A stretch of DNA of 64,000 bases from Akkermansiaceae bacterium (GTDB lineage Bacteria; Verrucomicrobiota; Verrucomicrobiia; Verrucomicrobiales; Akkermansiaceae). The DNA is taken from positions 59,116 through 123,115 of the forward strand of contig CAIXKE010000092.1 in assembly GCA_903919975.1 (NCBI GenBank), given 5' to 3'. Position 1 is the stretch's first letter. Each line of letters starts with the position of its first letter. Under the pieces are notes generated by a model. The model was not told where the DNA came from. It saw only the letters and a program-made list of their open reading frames with translations, and ran no database searches. Positions 50,906 to 59,307 of the stretch are shown here, piece after piece. Position numbers and translations under genes: made by a program.

Positions 50906-53900
50906 TTAATGCTTGGTTTTGCGCAGCTCCCGTTCGTGAAGCCAGAGGAAGATCACGGGGGTGACGATCAGGATATGGATCAGGCTGGAAATCATCCCCC
51001 CAATGACCGGAGTGGCCAGCGGTTTCATGATTTCCGCCCCTTGGCGGCTGCTCCACATGATTGGCAGCAAGCTGGCGACCGTGGTGGCGACCGTCATGAC
51101 TTTCGGCCGCAGGCGGAGTTTTGCGCCGTCTTTGACGGCTTGGACGAGATCCGCTTGGGAAAACGCGGCGCCGAGTTTCGCCATGCTGGCCTTCACGGAT
51201 TCCTCCAGATAGACCACCATCACGACCCCGGTTTGCACGGCGGTTCCGAATAGCGCGATGTAGCCGACCCAAACCGCGCCGTTGAAGTTATAGCCTAGCA
51301 GTTTCTGCAAAATCACTCCGCCACTGAGCGCAAATGGCACGGCCAGCATGACGTGGGCAGCCTCCATACCACTGCGAAATACCATGAACAGCAGCACAAA
51401 AATCACCAACATCACCAGCGGGAAAATCAACCACATGGTCTTGGTGAAGCGGCGTTGGTTTTCGTATTCGCCAGTCATCTTGTAGGTCATCCCTTCCCAG
51501 TTTACTGTCTTTAGCTTCTGCTCGATCTCCTCGACAAAGCCGCCGAGGTCACGGTCTTGCACGTTTGCTTGCACATAACTCCGCAGCTTGCCGTTCTCCG
51601 AGGCGATCTCATTCGCACCGATGCTGCGCGTGATTTTAGCGACCATCCCGAGCGGGATGTAGGCAGACGCATCGGAGCTGTCCGATGCGGCAGAGCTGGC
51701 GGGGGCTGAATTCATGGGACCAATGGGAGTTATAGTACCCATGGGACTTATGGGAGCCATGCCGGGCTTGGCAGCGATGAGGATCCGGCTGAGTTGCTCG
51801 ATGTCATTTCTCTCCCCGCGCTCGACCCGAATCTGGATTGGGAACCGTTGGCGCCCTTCGATGGTGGTGCTGACGTTTTTTCCGCCGATGGAAATTTCCA
51901 CGGCGTCCAACACGTCCTTCGCACTGAGGCCGTAGCGCGCCATGGCAACGCGATCCACCTCGATGTTGAGATACGGTTTTCCCTGCACACGGGATGGTGA
52001 AACTCCGGCCGCGCCTGGGACCTCGTTGATGAGTTTCTCGATTTCGAAGGCTTTGCGCTGGATGGCATCGAGGTTGTCGCCATAGATCTTCACGCCCACT
52101 TGGGCGCGGATGCCGGTATAGAGCATGAGAATGCGGTTTTCAATGGGCTGGAGGAATGCGGGCACATAGCCGGGCACGTCTTTCATCTTCTCGGTGAGTT
52201 CGGCTTTCAGCTTTTCCATGGTCATGCCCTCGCGCCATGCCGAGTTTCGTTTCACCCGGAATTTCCCGTTAGGAATGTATTCCGGTTTGAGCATGATGGT
52301 GGTTTCCAGCATCTCTGTCGGTGCGGGGTCGGTGGCGGTTTCGAAGCGACCTAACTTGCCAGCCACGGTTTCCACTTCCGGAGTGGCCGCAATGATCTTG
52401 TCCTGCCACGACATCACACGCTGGATTTCCTTGAGTCCGGTTTTGGGCATCAAGACCGGCATGTGCAACAGACTGCCTTCGTTGAGCGGTGGCATGAACT
52501 CCTTGCCGAAACCCGCGAACCATGCGGCCGTGCGATTGTATCCGGCATCGGAGAGCTGCTTGGTGGTGGCCCGAGGCAAGCCGAAAGCAAGCAGCATGCA
52601 AAAGCCTAGCAGAAGAAATGCGGCGCCGATGATCGTCTTGCGATGATTCAGCGCCCATGACAGCGCGGGTTCGTAGATGCGCATGAGAAAGCTCATCACG
52701 ATATTGCGGTCTTCCTCATGATAGGGTCCGCGCACGAGGAATGAGCAGAGCACGGGAACCAGCGTCACGCCCAGCAACGTGGCTCCAAGCATCGCGAAGG
52801 TCTTGGTGAAGGCCAGTGGGTGGAACAATTTCCCCTCTTGGCCGCCGAGCGCGAACACGGGAAGAAAGGCGAGCAGGATGATGCCCATCGCGAAAAAGAT
52901 GGGTCGTCCGACTTGTTGGGACGCGCTAAGCGTCGTCTGCCATCGCTCGATCGCGGTGAGCGGTCGGCCCTTTTCTTTTTCCTCCGTCTCGCAGTGGCGG
53001 ATGACGTTTTCCGTCACCACAATCGCAGCATCCACCAACACACCGATGGCGATTGCAATTCCTGTTAGTGACATGATATTGCTGGTGATTCCGAAGCTTT
53101 TCATCATGAGGAATGAAACGAGAATCGAGATCGGCAACGGCAGCGTGACAATGAGAATGCTGCGGAAATGCCACAGGAAAATGATGTGGGCGAGGGTGAC
53201 CAGAATGATTTCCTCAACGAGCGCGTGCTTGAGCGTGTCGATCGTGCGGTCGATCAACTCGCTGCGGTCGTAAAACGGCCGGATCGTCACGCCGGGCGGC
53301 AGACTGGATGAGATTTCATCGATCTTTTGTTTCACCCGCTCGATGACCGCCTTGGCGTTCTCGCCGGTGCGCATGACGACGGTGCCGCCTACCGCTTCAT
53401 GGCCATTCAGATCGAGTGTGCCGCGGCGGTAATCACCGCCGATCTGGATGGTGGCGATGTCTTTCAGATAGATCGGCGTGCCATCCACTGCCTTGATGGT
53501 GACCAGCTCGAGATCTTCCGGGCCAGTGACGAGGCCGATGCCACGCAGGACGAATTCCGCGCCATTTTCCTCCACCGTTTTGCCGCCGACATTGAGGTTG
53601 GCATTTTGCACCGCGGTCATCACTTCCATCAACGTGACGTTGGTGGCGCGCATCTTGGTGGATGAAAGCTCGACTTGGTATTGTTTCACGAAACCACCAA
53701 TGCTGGCGACTTCCGCGACGCCTTGGACGCTTGCGAGGTCGTAGCGGATTTTCCAATCTTGGAGCGAACGGAGTTGCGCTAGGTCGTAACCACCGTCCTT
53801 GGCTTTTGCTGGATCGACATGCAGATAGTATTGATAGACCCAACCGAGACCAGAGGCGTCCGGGCCGAGCTGGGGAGTCACGCCTTCGGGCATCTGGCCT

Positions 53901-54253
53901 TGGAGGAAATTGAGTCGTTCCAGGACGCGGGCACGGGCGAAATAGGTATCGACCTTATCTTCGAAGATAATCGTGGCGAGTGAGAACCCGAACATCGAGG
54001 TGGCGCGCACTTCCTTCACGCCGGCGAGTCCCTGAAGGCCGGTGGAGAGTGGGAATGTCACTTGGTCCTCGACCTCCTGCGGGCTGCGTCCCATCCAATC
54101 CGCATAGACGAGCACTTGGTTTTCCGTGAGGTCCGGAATGGCATCCACCGGCGTGAGGTAAAGTGCGCGGATGCCGAGCGCGACGATCAGCAGCGACCCG
54201 CAAAGAACCAGAAAGCGGTTGCGCAGGCTCCATTCAATGATTTTTTCGATCAT
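50906..54253 (-). CDS. cusA: Heavy-metal efflux RND transporter (CusA/CzcA family)
   Basis: 1115 residues from ATG 54253; upstream codons cross an inverted repeat. Proton-driven export of monovalent or divalent metal ions across the envelope. The HME-RND signatures are present: 'LTPVDAIPDLTENQVLVYAD', 'PQLGPDASGLGWVYQYYLHV', 'GIAIAIGVLVDAAIVVTENV' (TM4 acidic residue) and 'AVWVGYIALFGTAVQTGVVM'. The porter domain contains an odd low-complexity Met/Pro/Ser insertion ('PGMAPISPMGTITPIGPM'...) near 51660-51780. The Cu+ versus Zn2+/Co2+ choice is not settled; the Cus name is by family resemblance. Last gene of the four-gene operon. Confidence 0.85.
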   Translation of the reverse strand: MIEKIIEWSLRNRFLVLCGSLLIVALGIRALYLTPVDAIPDLTENQVLVYADWMGRSPQEVEDQVTFPLSTGLQGLAGVKEVRATSMFGFSLATIIFEDKVDTYFARARVLERLNFLQGQMPEGVTPQLGPDASGLGWVYQYYLHVDPAKAKDGGYDLAQLRSLQDWKIRYDLASVQGVAEVASIGGFVKQYQVELSSTKMRATNVTLMEVMTAVQNANLNVGGKTVEENGAEFVLRGIGLVTGPEDLELVTIKAVDGTPIYLKDIATIQIGGDYRRGTLDLNGHEAVGGTVVMRTGENAKAVIERVKQKIDEISSSLPPGVTIRPFYDRSELIDRTIDTLKHALVEEIILVTLAHIIFLWHFRSILIVTLPLPISILVSFLMMKSFGITSNIMSLTGIAIAIGVLVDAAIVVTENVIRHCETEEKEKGRPLTAIERWQTTLSASQQVGRPIFFAMGIILLAFLPVFALGGQEGKLFHPLAFTKTFAMLGATLLGVTLVPVLCSFLVRGPYHEEDRNIVMSFLMRIYEPALSWALNHRKTIIGAAFLLLGFCMLLAFGLPRATTKQLSDAGYNRTAAWFAGFGKEFMPPLNEGSLLHMPVLMPKTGLKEIQRVMSWQDKIIAATPEVETVAGKLGRFETATDPAPTEMLETTIMLKPEYIPNGKFRVKRNSAWREGMTMEKLKAELTEKMKDVPGYVPAFLQPIENRILMLYTGIRAQVGVKIYGDNLDAIQRKAFEIEKLINEVPGAAGVSPSRVQGKPYLNIEVDRVAMARYGLSAKDVLDAVEISIGGKNVSTTIEGRQRFPIQIRVERGERNDIEQLSRILIAAKPGMAPISPMGTITPIGPMNSAPASSAASDSSDASAYIPLGMVAKITRSIGANEIASENGKLRSYVQANVQDRDLGGFVEEIEQKLKTVNWEGMTYKMTGEYENQRRFTKTMWLIFPLVMLVIFVLLFMVFRSGMEAAHVMLAVPFALSGGVILQKLLGYNFNGAVWVGYIALFGTAVQTGVVMVVYLEESVKASMAKLGAAFSQADLVQAVKDGAKLRLRPKVMTVATTVASLLPIMWSSRQGAEIMKPLATPVIGGMISSLIHILIVTPVIFLWLHERELRKTKH

Positions 54254-54285
54254 AAATTCTAACGTTTGATTTGAATTGTGGCGCA

Positions 54286-54333
54286 GGCATCCTGCCCGCC
54301 GCCTTTTACTTGATTGGCTCCGGGCAGGATGCC
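54286..54333. promoter_or_regulatory. Intra-operon inverted repeat between cusB and cusA
   Basis: GGCATCCTGCCCG (54286-54298) and CGGGCAGGATGCC (54321-54333) form a 13-bp perfect stem in the 91-bp gap between the cusB stop and the cusA start. A hairpin here may stabilise or partly terminate the operon mRNA. Confidence 0.65.
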
Positions 54334-54344
54334 CGGGCCACGGT

Positions 54345-56027
54345 TCAGGGTTTGATTTCCTTGCCACACTCGAGCATTTCACTGCCGAAAAACGGATTGG
54401 CCATGTTTCGTCCGCCGGTTTGAATCCAGCGGGCTTTGTTCGGCACGTCGGGAATGGCTTCATTCACCATGCCACATTCATAGATTTGAAAATCCGGTGT
54501 TTGCCGGGCCTTTCGCAAAGGTTCGAGGGCGGCGGTGGCGGCCACCGAGAATGCATGAAATGCGACTCGTGCGCTTTTGATATCCTTGAAGCCGTGGAAG
54601 TGCCGTTCTTTGTCGAGCGCATCGAGGTTTTCCGCAACCGGGCGCAGGATTTTCACCAGATCGCCGGTGGTTTTCATCGCCGGTTCACTGGCGGTGTTGA
54701 ACGCCGTAAGATCATCCTCCGCAAGAGCGGCCGCCATCGCATCGGCGACTTTTAGAAACTCATCGATGGATTTTTTTTGTTCCTCGGTTAGGCCGGTTTG
54801 CGCCGTGACGGGCACGACGGCTTCCGGCGGACTCATGAACGCGCGGTTCATTTCCGCTTGGCCATCGATCAGCAGGTTGCCATTAGTGACGATCGCATCG
54901 CCCTCCTTGACTCCTGATAAGACTTCAATGTGCGTATCGCCCCGGCGGCCGGTTTTCAGCACCGAATGTTCGTAGGCACCGCCGCCTTGATCGATATAAA
55001 CCACCGCCTCAGGCCCGGTTTCGATCACGGCGGAGCGCGGAACGGTTAGAACGGCGGGGGCTTCGAGTTCCACCATGCCATCGGCGTAAAGCCGATGGAG
55101 TAATTCACGCCGACCGTTGACCAGCGGATTTGGCAATTCGACGCGCACCTTGGTGGAGCGGGTGGCTTCATCAAAGTTCGGATCGATGAAGGTAATTTTT
55201 CCGGTAAATTCCTTATTGGGAATCGAGGGAGTTGATACTTTGACGGTGAGTCCGGTTTTGATCCACGGCATATCCTGCTCGTAGGCGCGGAACATGAACC
55301 ACATGGTGGAGAAGTCGGCGATTTCGAACAATTGCTGCCCGGTGGCGACGTATTGGCCTTCGTAGATCGCTTGTGAAACCACGGTGCCGCTGATGGGAGA
55401 GAGAATCTGCGAGGTGAGTGAGTCGGCGGGTTTTTGTTCGAGCGCGTCGATCTGATCCGGGGTGAGGCCCATTTGGCGGAGCCGCAGCGCGGTGTTTTTT
55501 CGGAGTTCGCCACCGAGTTGGCGGTATTCGCGTTCCGCTTGAAGCAGTGAGGGGCTGTAGAATTCCGCGAGCGGCTGGCCTTCGGTTACTTCGGAGCCGA
55601 CAAAATTCACATGCAGTTTATCAATACGTCCGTCCACATACGCGGAGAGGATGCGATGGCGCATGGCGTTGTCATCGACCACCCCGGCCACGCGCAATGT
55701 GCGGGTGAGTGGGCGGGTTTTCGCCTCGACCGTTTGCACATGCAACACCTGGATTTGGTTTTGTGTGAGCGCGACGACATTGCCGCCGCCGGATTCGTCG
55801 AAGCCTTTTTCGCCCTCGTAAACGGGTGTGAGTTCCATGCCGCAGATCGTGCAGCGGCCGGGTTTGTCGCTCTTGATCCACGGGTGCATCGCGCTCTGAT
55901 AGAAAAGCGGTTTTCGCTCGCCACTGGCGGCGTCGGATTTGGAGGTCGGTGTGGCTTGATTCAGGTAAAACCATGTGCCGGCGGCAGCCAGCAGGGCGGT
56001 GATAATAATTGTTAGAAATGTTTTCAT
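54345..56027 (-). CDS. cusB: Periplasmic adaptor subunit of heavy-metal efflux system (CusB/CzcB-like) with DUF3347 tail
   Basis: 560 residues from ATG 56027. Membrane anchor 1-~22. A heavy-metal-binding block follows, 'AMHPWIKSDKPGRCTICGME' (HMBD motif MHP...CxxCGM). The adaptor core comes next: 'DGRIDKLHVNFVGSEVTEGQ' (lipoyl half), a coiled-coil 'LLQAEREYRQLGGELRKNTA', 'PISGTVVSQAIYEGQYVATG' (second lipoyl half) and 'VPRSAVIETGPEAVVYID'. The last ~150 residues ('SIDEFLKVADAMAAALAEDD' to 'IYECGMVNEAIPD') fit the DUF3347 domain found with Cus-type systems. Only 4 bp separate it from the OMF gene stop. Confidence 0.88.
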   Translation of the reverse strand: MKTFLTIIITALLAAAGTWFYLNQATPTSKSDAASGERKPLFYQSAMHPWIKSDKPGRCTICGMELTPVYEGEKGFDESGGGNVVALTQNQIQVLHVQTVEAKTRPLTRTLRVAGVVDDNAMRHRILSAYVDGRIDKLHVNFVGSEVTEGQPLAEFYSPSLLQAEREYRQLGGELRKNTALRLRQMGLTPDQIDALEQKPADSLTSQILSPISGTVVSQAIYEGQYVATGQQLFEIADFSTMWFMFRAYEQDMPWIKTGLTVKVSTPSIPNKEFTGKITFIDPNFDEATRSTKVRVELPNPLVNGRRELLHRLYADGMVELEAPAVLTVPRSAVIETGPEAVVYIDQGGGAYEHSVLKTGRRGDTHIEVLSGVKEGDAIVTNGNLLIDGQAEMNRAFMSPPEAVVPVTAQTGLTEEQKKSIDEFLKVADAMAAALAEDDLTAFNTASEPAMKTTGDLVKILRPVAENLDALDKERHFHGFKDIKSARVAFHAFSVAATAALEPLRKARQTPDFQIYECGMVNEAIPDVPNKARWIQTGGRNMANPFFGSEMLECGKEIKP

Positions 56028-56031
56028 GAGA

Positions 56032-57276
56032 TTAATGGTTGGGAACAAGGGTTTGGAGTTCTTCAAGCGCCGCGAGTTGCATGGCAATCATGCGGCGTTG
56101 CTCAAGACGGACGGTAAAGAGCGCGCGGGAGGAATCGAGCAACGCGGACAACGGGGCTTTGGAGCTGATCCACGCGGCTTCAGTCGCTTGGGCGGCTTGG
56201 CGGGTGTTTTCATGGATTTTACCGGAATACGCGCGGGCTTGGGCAGCGGCGTTGGCGGCCTCGGTGGCCGCGCTAAGAACCATCATCGCCATTTCACGAC
56301 GCATCTTTTCCACCTCATCCCCTGCGGCGAGTTCGCGGCTTTTTGCGGCATCGATTTTTGCTTGATAGGAATGATCGTTGAACCATGGAAGGCTCATCTT
56401 GATGCCGAATGTCGTGCTGCGGACGTCGCGGGTATCCGAATAGATTTTCGTATCAATTCCAACAGCGATTTCCGGCAGGCGTTCGCGATCGGCAATGCGG
56501 GTTTCGGCGTTCGCGGCGCCGACCATTTCGCGCATGGCGCGTACTTTTGGATTGGCGTGGGGGATGCGGGCGATTTCCGCCTTGGCGAGTGGGACCGGTG
56601 GCGGAACGACGGGAAGTTTCAGCACGGGCCATGGCGAATCCAATGACCGGCCTAGGATGAGGTTGAGCTTTTGGGCGTAGCCCTCACGACTCCGGCGGGC
56701 GGCATCGAGCATTTGTTGTTCCTTCTCCAACTCGACCGACATGCGCAGCGCATCGGCGCTGGAACCCATGGGGTCGGCGGCCATTTGTCGGGCATTCTCC
56801 GCCATGGCGGCGAGCCAGGTGATTTGCGATTGTTGGAGGTCGATCCATTCGTCAGTGAGGGCGAGTTCGATCGCGGAGCGGGCGGCATCCGCTCCTGCAG
56901 TGAGGGCGGAGGAACGCGCATTTTCGTTTTCCGCGCGACTCATGGCTTCCATTTTCCGGCGTTCCGCATCAAACATGCCGGGCTTCGGCAAGGCTTGTTC
57001 GATGCCTAACATGATATCACCATCGTCCATTTGCATCATTTCCTCGGCCTCCATATAACCGAAATCGATCATGGGATCGTTCCAGAGGCGGACGGAGCGG
57101 ACGTCATGAGATGCCGCGTCCGCCTTATGTTTGCCCGCGATAGCGGATGGGTGGGCACGAGCGGCTTCAGATCTCACACGGGCGAGAAATCCGTCATTGA
57201 TTACTTGTGTTTCGCCGGCATGGAGCAGGCTTCCGGCCACAAGAATGCCGGTAAGTAATGGATAAATGGAATGCAT
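56032..57276 (-). CDS. cusC: TolC-family outer membrane efflux protein (CusC-like)
   Basis: 414 residues. Signal peptide 1-~20 ('YPLLTGILVAGSLLHAG'). Two long helical OEP repeats are visible: 'FDAERRKMEAMSRAENENAR' and 'KVRAMREMVGAANAETRIAD', with 'ISSKAPLSALLDSSRALFTV' in the second. 'KMSLPWFNDHSYQAKIDAAK' is the strand region of the barrel. It provides the outer-membrane exit duct for the CusBA pump. It carries a Met-rich stretch 'MEAEEMMQMDDGDIM' near residues 75-90, unusual for TolC proteins and possibly metal-related. Confidence 0.88.
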   Translation of the reverse strand: MHSIYPLLTGILVAGSLLHAGETQVINDGFLARVRSEAARAHPSAIAGKHKADAASHDVRSVRLWNDPMIDFGYMEAEEMMQMDDGDIMLGIEQALPKPGMFDAERRKMEAMSRAENENARSSALTAGADAARSAIELALTDEWIDLQQSQITWLAAMAENARQMAADPMGSSADALRMSVELEKEQQMLDAARRSREGYAQKLNLILGRSLDSPWPVLKLPVVPPPVPLAKAEIARIPHANPKVRAMREMVGAANAETRIADRERLPEIAVGIDTKIYSDTRDVRSTTFGIKMSLPWFNDHSYQAKIDAAKSRELAAGDEVEKMRREMAMMVLSAATEAANAAAQARAYSGKIHENTRQAAQATEAAWISSKAPLSALLDSSRALFTVRLEQRRMIAMQLAALEELQTLVPNH

Positions 57277-57384
57277 GAGTCATGAGAGTTGGAGTTGGAA
57301 AAACGGTTCCAAATCACCCGGTCAGTCATCGCGGCGGAAGGCGGCGGAGATGAGCGGGCACAATGCGCCTGGGAAGGCGCGTTC

Positions 57385-57744
57385 TCAAATGACGAAACTA
57401 CAGAATGCCACCGACAAACGGAGGCCGGCGAAGCCGACGAATGGTTCCGTCAGCGAGGGGATCTCCACGTTGGAAAACGAGGGGATTTTGCGGGCGGAAA
57501 CTACGGAGACGAGCGTGTCCGTGGATTTCATCGCCGGGATTTTGACCTCATTCCCGCTGTGAATGGGGGCGGGTGAGGGTATTTGGTTTGGCTCTCCCTC
57601 ATTCATGCAAGGGCACGATTGGGAGCCCGAACAGCAGCAGGATTTGGCGACTGCGCGGCATGAGGAACCGAGCGCAGCGGCAACCGGCATGACTTGGGCA
57701 AGCTGGAGAGCCAGCCCAAAAATCAGCGCAATTGCTAGTTTCAT
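57385..57744 (-). CDS. Small Cys-rich secreted protein, first gene of metal-efflux operon
   Basis: 119 residues from ATG 57744 (ATG 57759 is equally possible). Signal peptide 'MKLAIALIFGLALQLAQVMP' then AAA. The mature part starts with a cysteine cluster 'SCRAVAKSCCCSGSQSCPCM' (seven Cys in ~20 residues), followed by a Pro/Ser linker. The C-terminal half 'RKIPSFSNVEIPSLTEPFVG' is variable. It is 108 bp upstream of cusC on the same strand, so it probably binds the exported metal in the periplasm or senses it (inference). No named family recognised. Confidence 0.65.
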   Translation of the reverse strand: MKLAIALIFGLALQLAQVMPVAAALGSSCRAVAKSCCCSGSQSCPCMNEGEPNQIPSPAPIHSGNEVKIPAMKSTDTLVSVVSARKIPSFSNVEIPSLTEPFVGFAGLRLSVAFCSFVI

Positions 57745-57759
57745 ATTCCTCACAGTCAT

Positions 57760-58344
57760 AAGAGTAATCCAGCAGGTCTTTTGTTCCAGCTTATTTTACC
57801 TGCTGCCTGCGGCGGCAGGAATTCAGAATGGCGCACTCCATGTATGCCGCCACGCTTGAACCGCTATTTTCTGCGCATTACTGGGGATTCATCTCCTTCT
57901 TGATCTGGTGGGGGCGGCGGCTGGCGCGCCGGGGACGGCCATGCCGAGATCTGCTGCTAGGTCGGCGAGGGCGATGTCTTCGAGGGCTTCGCGCTCTGCA
58001 GCTTTTTCTTGGAAGCGGGAGGTATCGATGCCGTCGCGGGCGATGCCGTCGCGGGCGATGCGGACGCGGCCGGCGGCGGAGGGTTGGGCGAAATCCCCGG
58101 CAAACGGTTTGAGCGGCAGCGGATAAATCGAAGCAAGATGGCCGAGCGCGGGCGCTAACTCAACTTGTTGCGGCAAGAGCGCGGCGATGCGTGGGGCCGC
58201 GCCGGAAACCGGGATCAACACGAGATCCCGACATTGCCATGAAGAATAAACTGGCAGGAGGCCCCGGATTCATAAAGATCGATGACATCAATGGCTCATG
58301 GCGGGAGGTCGGATGGAGTGGTGGCCTCATGACGATGGAATTAA
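57760..58344. other. Region between metal-efflux operon and truA; weak coding signal on minus strand
   Basis: 57760-57888 should hold the promoter of the efflux operon; a CTGCTGCCTGCGGCGGCAG hairpin lies near 57801-57819. From 58221 to 57889 on the minus strand an open frame of 110 codons reads 'LIPVSGAAPRIAALLPQQVE', 'GHLASIYPLPLKPFAGDFAQ' and 'ALEDIALADLAADLGM', with a 15-bp duplication (GATGCCGTCGCGGGC x2, near 58027-58056) giving 'IARDGIARDGI'. It could be the end of a decayed gene; no family recognised. 58222-58344 shows nothing. Confidence 0.35.
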
Positions 58345-59100
58345 CTAATAGAGGACTTGCTGGAGGTAAAGGCCATCGGCCGGGGCACAGATCGGGGATT
58401 TTCCGAGCGGCAGGCCGGGCGCTTGATCGAGCAGGGCCGTGAGGTCATCGATGCGGATGCGGCCTTGTGCGGCGTGGACTGCGGCGCCGGTGAGCAGGCG
58501 TACCATTTTGTAGAGGAAGCCATCGCCGACCCATATGATCCGGAAACCATCAGCCATGGTTTCCAAGTCCGCCCGATGGATGGTGCGGCACCAATCCATG
58601 TCCGGCTTTTCGTTTCCGCGATAAGCGGCAAAAGCGTGAAAATCATGTCGCCCGAGAAACAATTCCAGCGCCTCCGCGAGCACGCTGGAATCTAACAATC
58701 TCGGCAAATGCCATGCCAGTCCGGCTTTCAACGGAGGCAGGACCGGGTCGGTGCATAGATCGTAATGATAAATTTTACCGGTCGCTGAGAACCGGCTGTG
58801 GAAGTCATCGGCCACCTCCTCGCAAGCCATAATGCGGATGGTGGCGGGGAGTTTGGTGTTGAGGGCGGGCACCCAGTTGAAGGGATTCATCGTGAGCTCC
58901 GGCGGCGGGTCAAAATGCGCGATCTGGCCGAGCGCGTGAACCCCGGTGTCGGTGCGGCCGGAGCCTTGCAGCTTGACGGGTTGCTTGGCGACTTCCTCGA
59001 GCCCGCGCAGAATGAAATCTTGCACGGTATTGCCGCAAGCCTGCGATTGCCATCCGTTGTAAGGTCGGCCGTCGTAAGCGATTGTGAGTTTGAGGCGCAT
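58345..59100 (-). CDS. truA: tRNA pseudouridine(38-40) synthase
   Basis: 251 residues. Isomerises uridines 38-40 in the tRNA anticodon stem. 'LKLTIAYDGRPYNGWQSQ' (family start), 'TVQDFILRGLEEV', the catalytic Asp in 'LQGSGRTDTGVHALGQIAHF', 'IMACEEVADDFHSRFSATGK' (RFSA) and 'IIWVGDGFLYKMVRLLTGAA' (FLY.MVR). All five pieces are intact and in order. Monocistronic as far as seen. Confidence 0.95.
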   Translation of the reverse strand: MRLKLTIAYDGRPYNGWQSQACGNTVQDFILRGLEEVAKQPVKLQGSGRTDTGVHALGQIAHFDPPPELTMNPFNWVPALNTKLPATIRIMACEEVADDFHSRFSATGKIYHYDLCTDPVLPPLKAGLAWHLPRLLDSSVLAEALELFLGRHDFHAFAAYRGNEKPDMDWCRTIHRADLETMADGFRIIWVGDGFLYKMVRLLTGAAVHAAQGRIRIDDLTALLDQAPGLPLGKSPICAPADGLYLQQVLY

Positions 59101-59307
59101 TCGGGTTTCGGTTTTCTGTGCCGCAGAGTCTTCTCACTGCGCCCAACACTCAATGCTGAAAATTGGATTCCCGTGGCTGGATTCCTAGGCTGGGGGGAAG
59201 CCAACCACAGATGGACAGGATGAACGCAGATGGAAAAGATGATTACTGCTGGTTTTAGCTCCTTCTAGCGCTTGAAAGAATGCCCAGGGTAGTGGTGTAA
59301 TTCCCGC

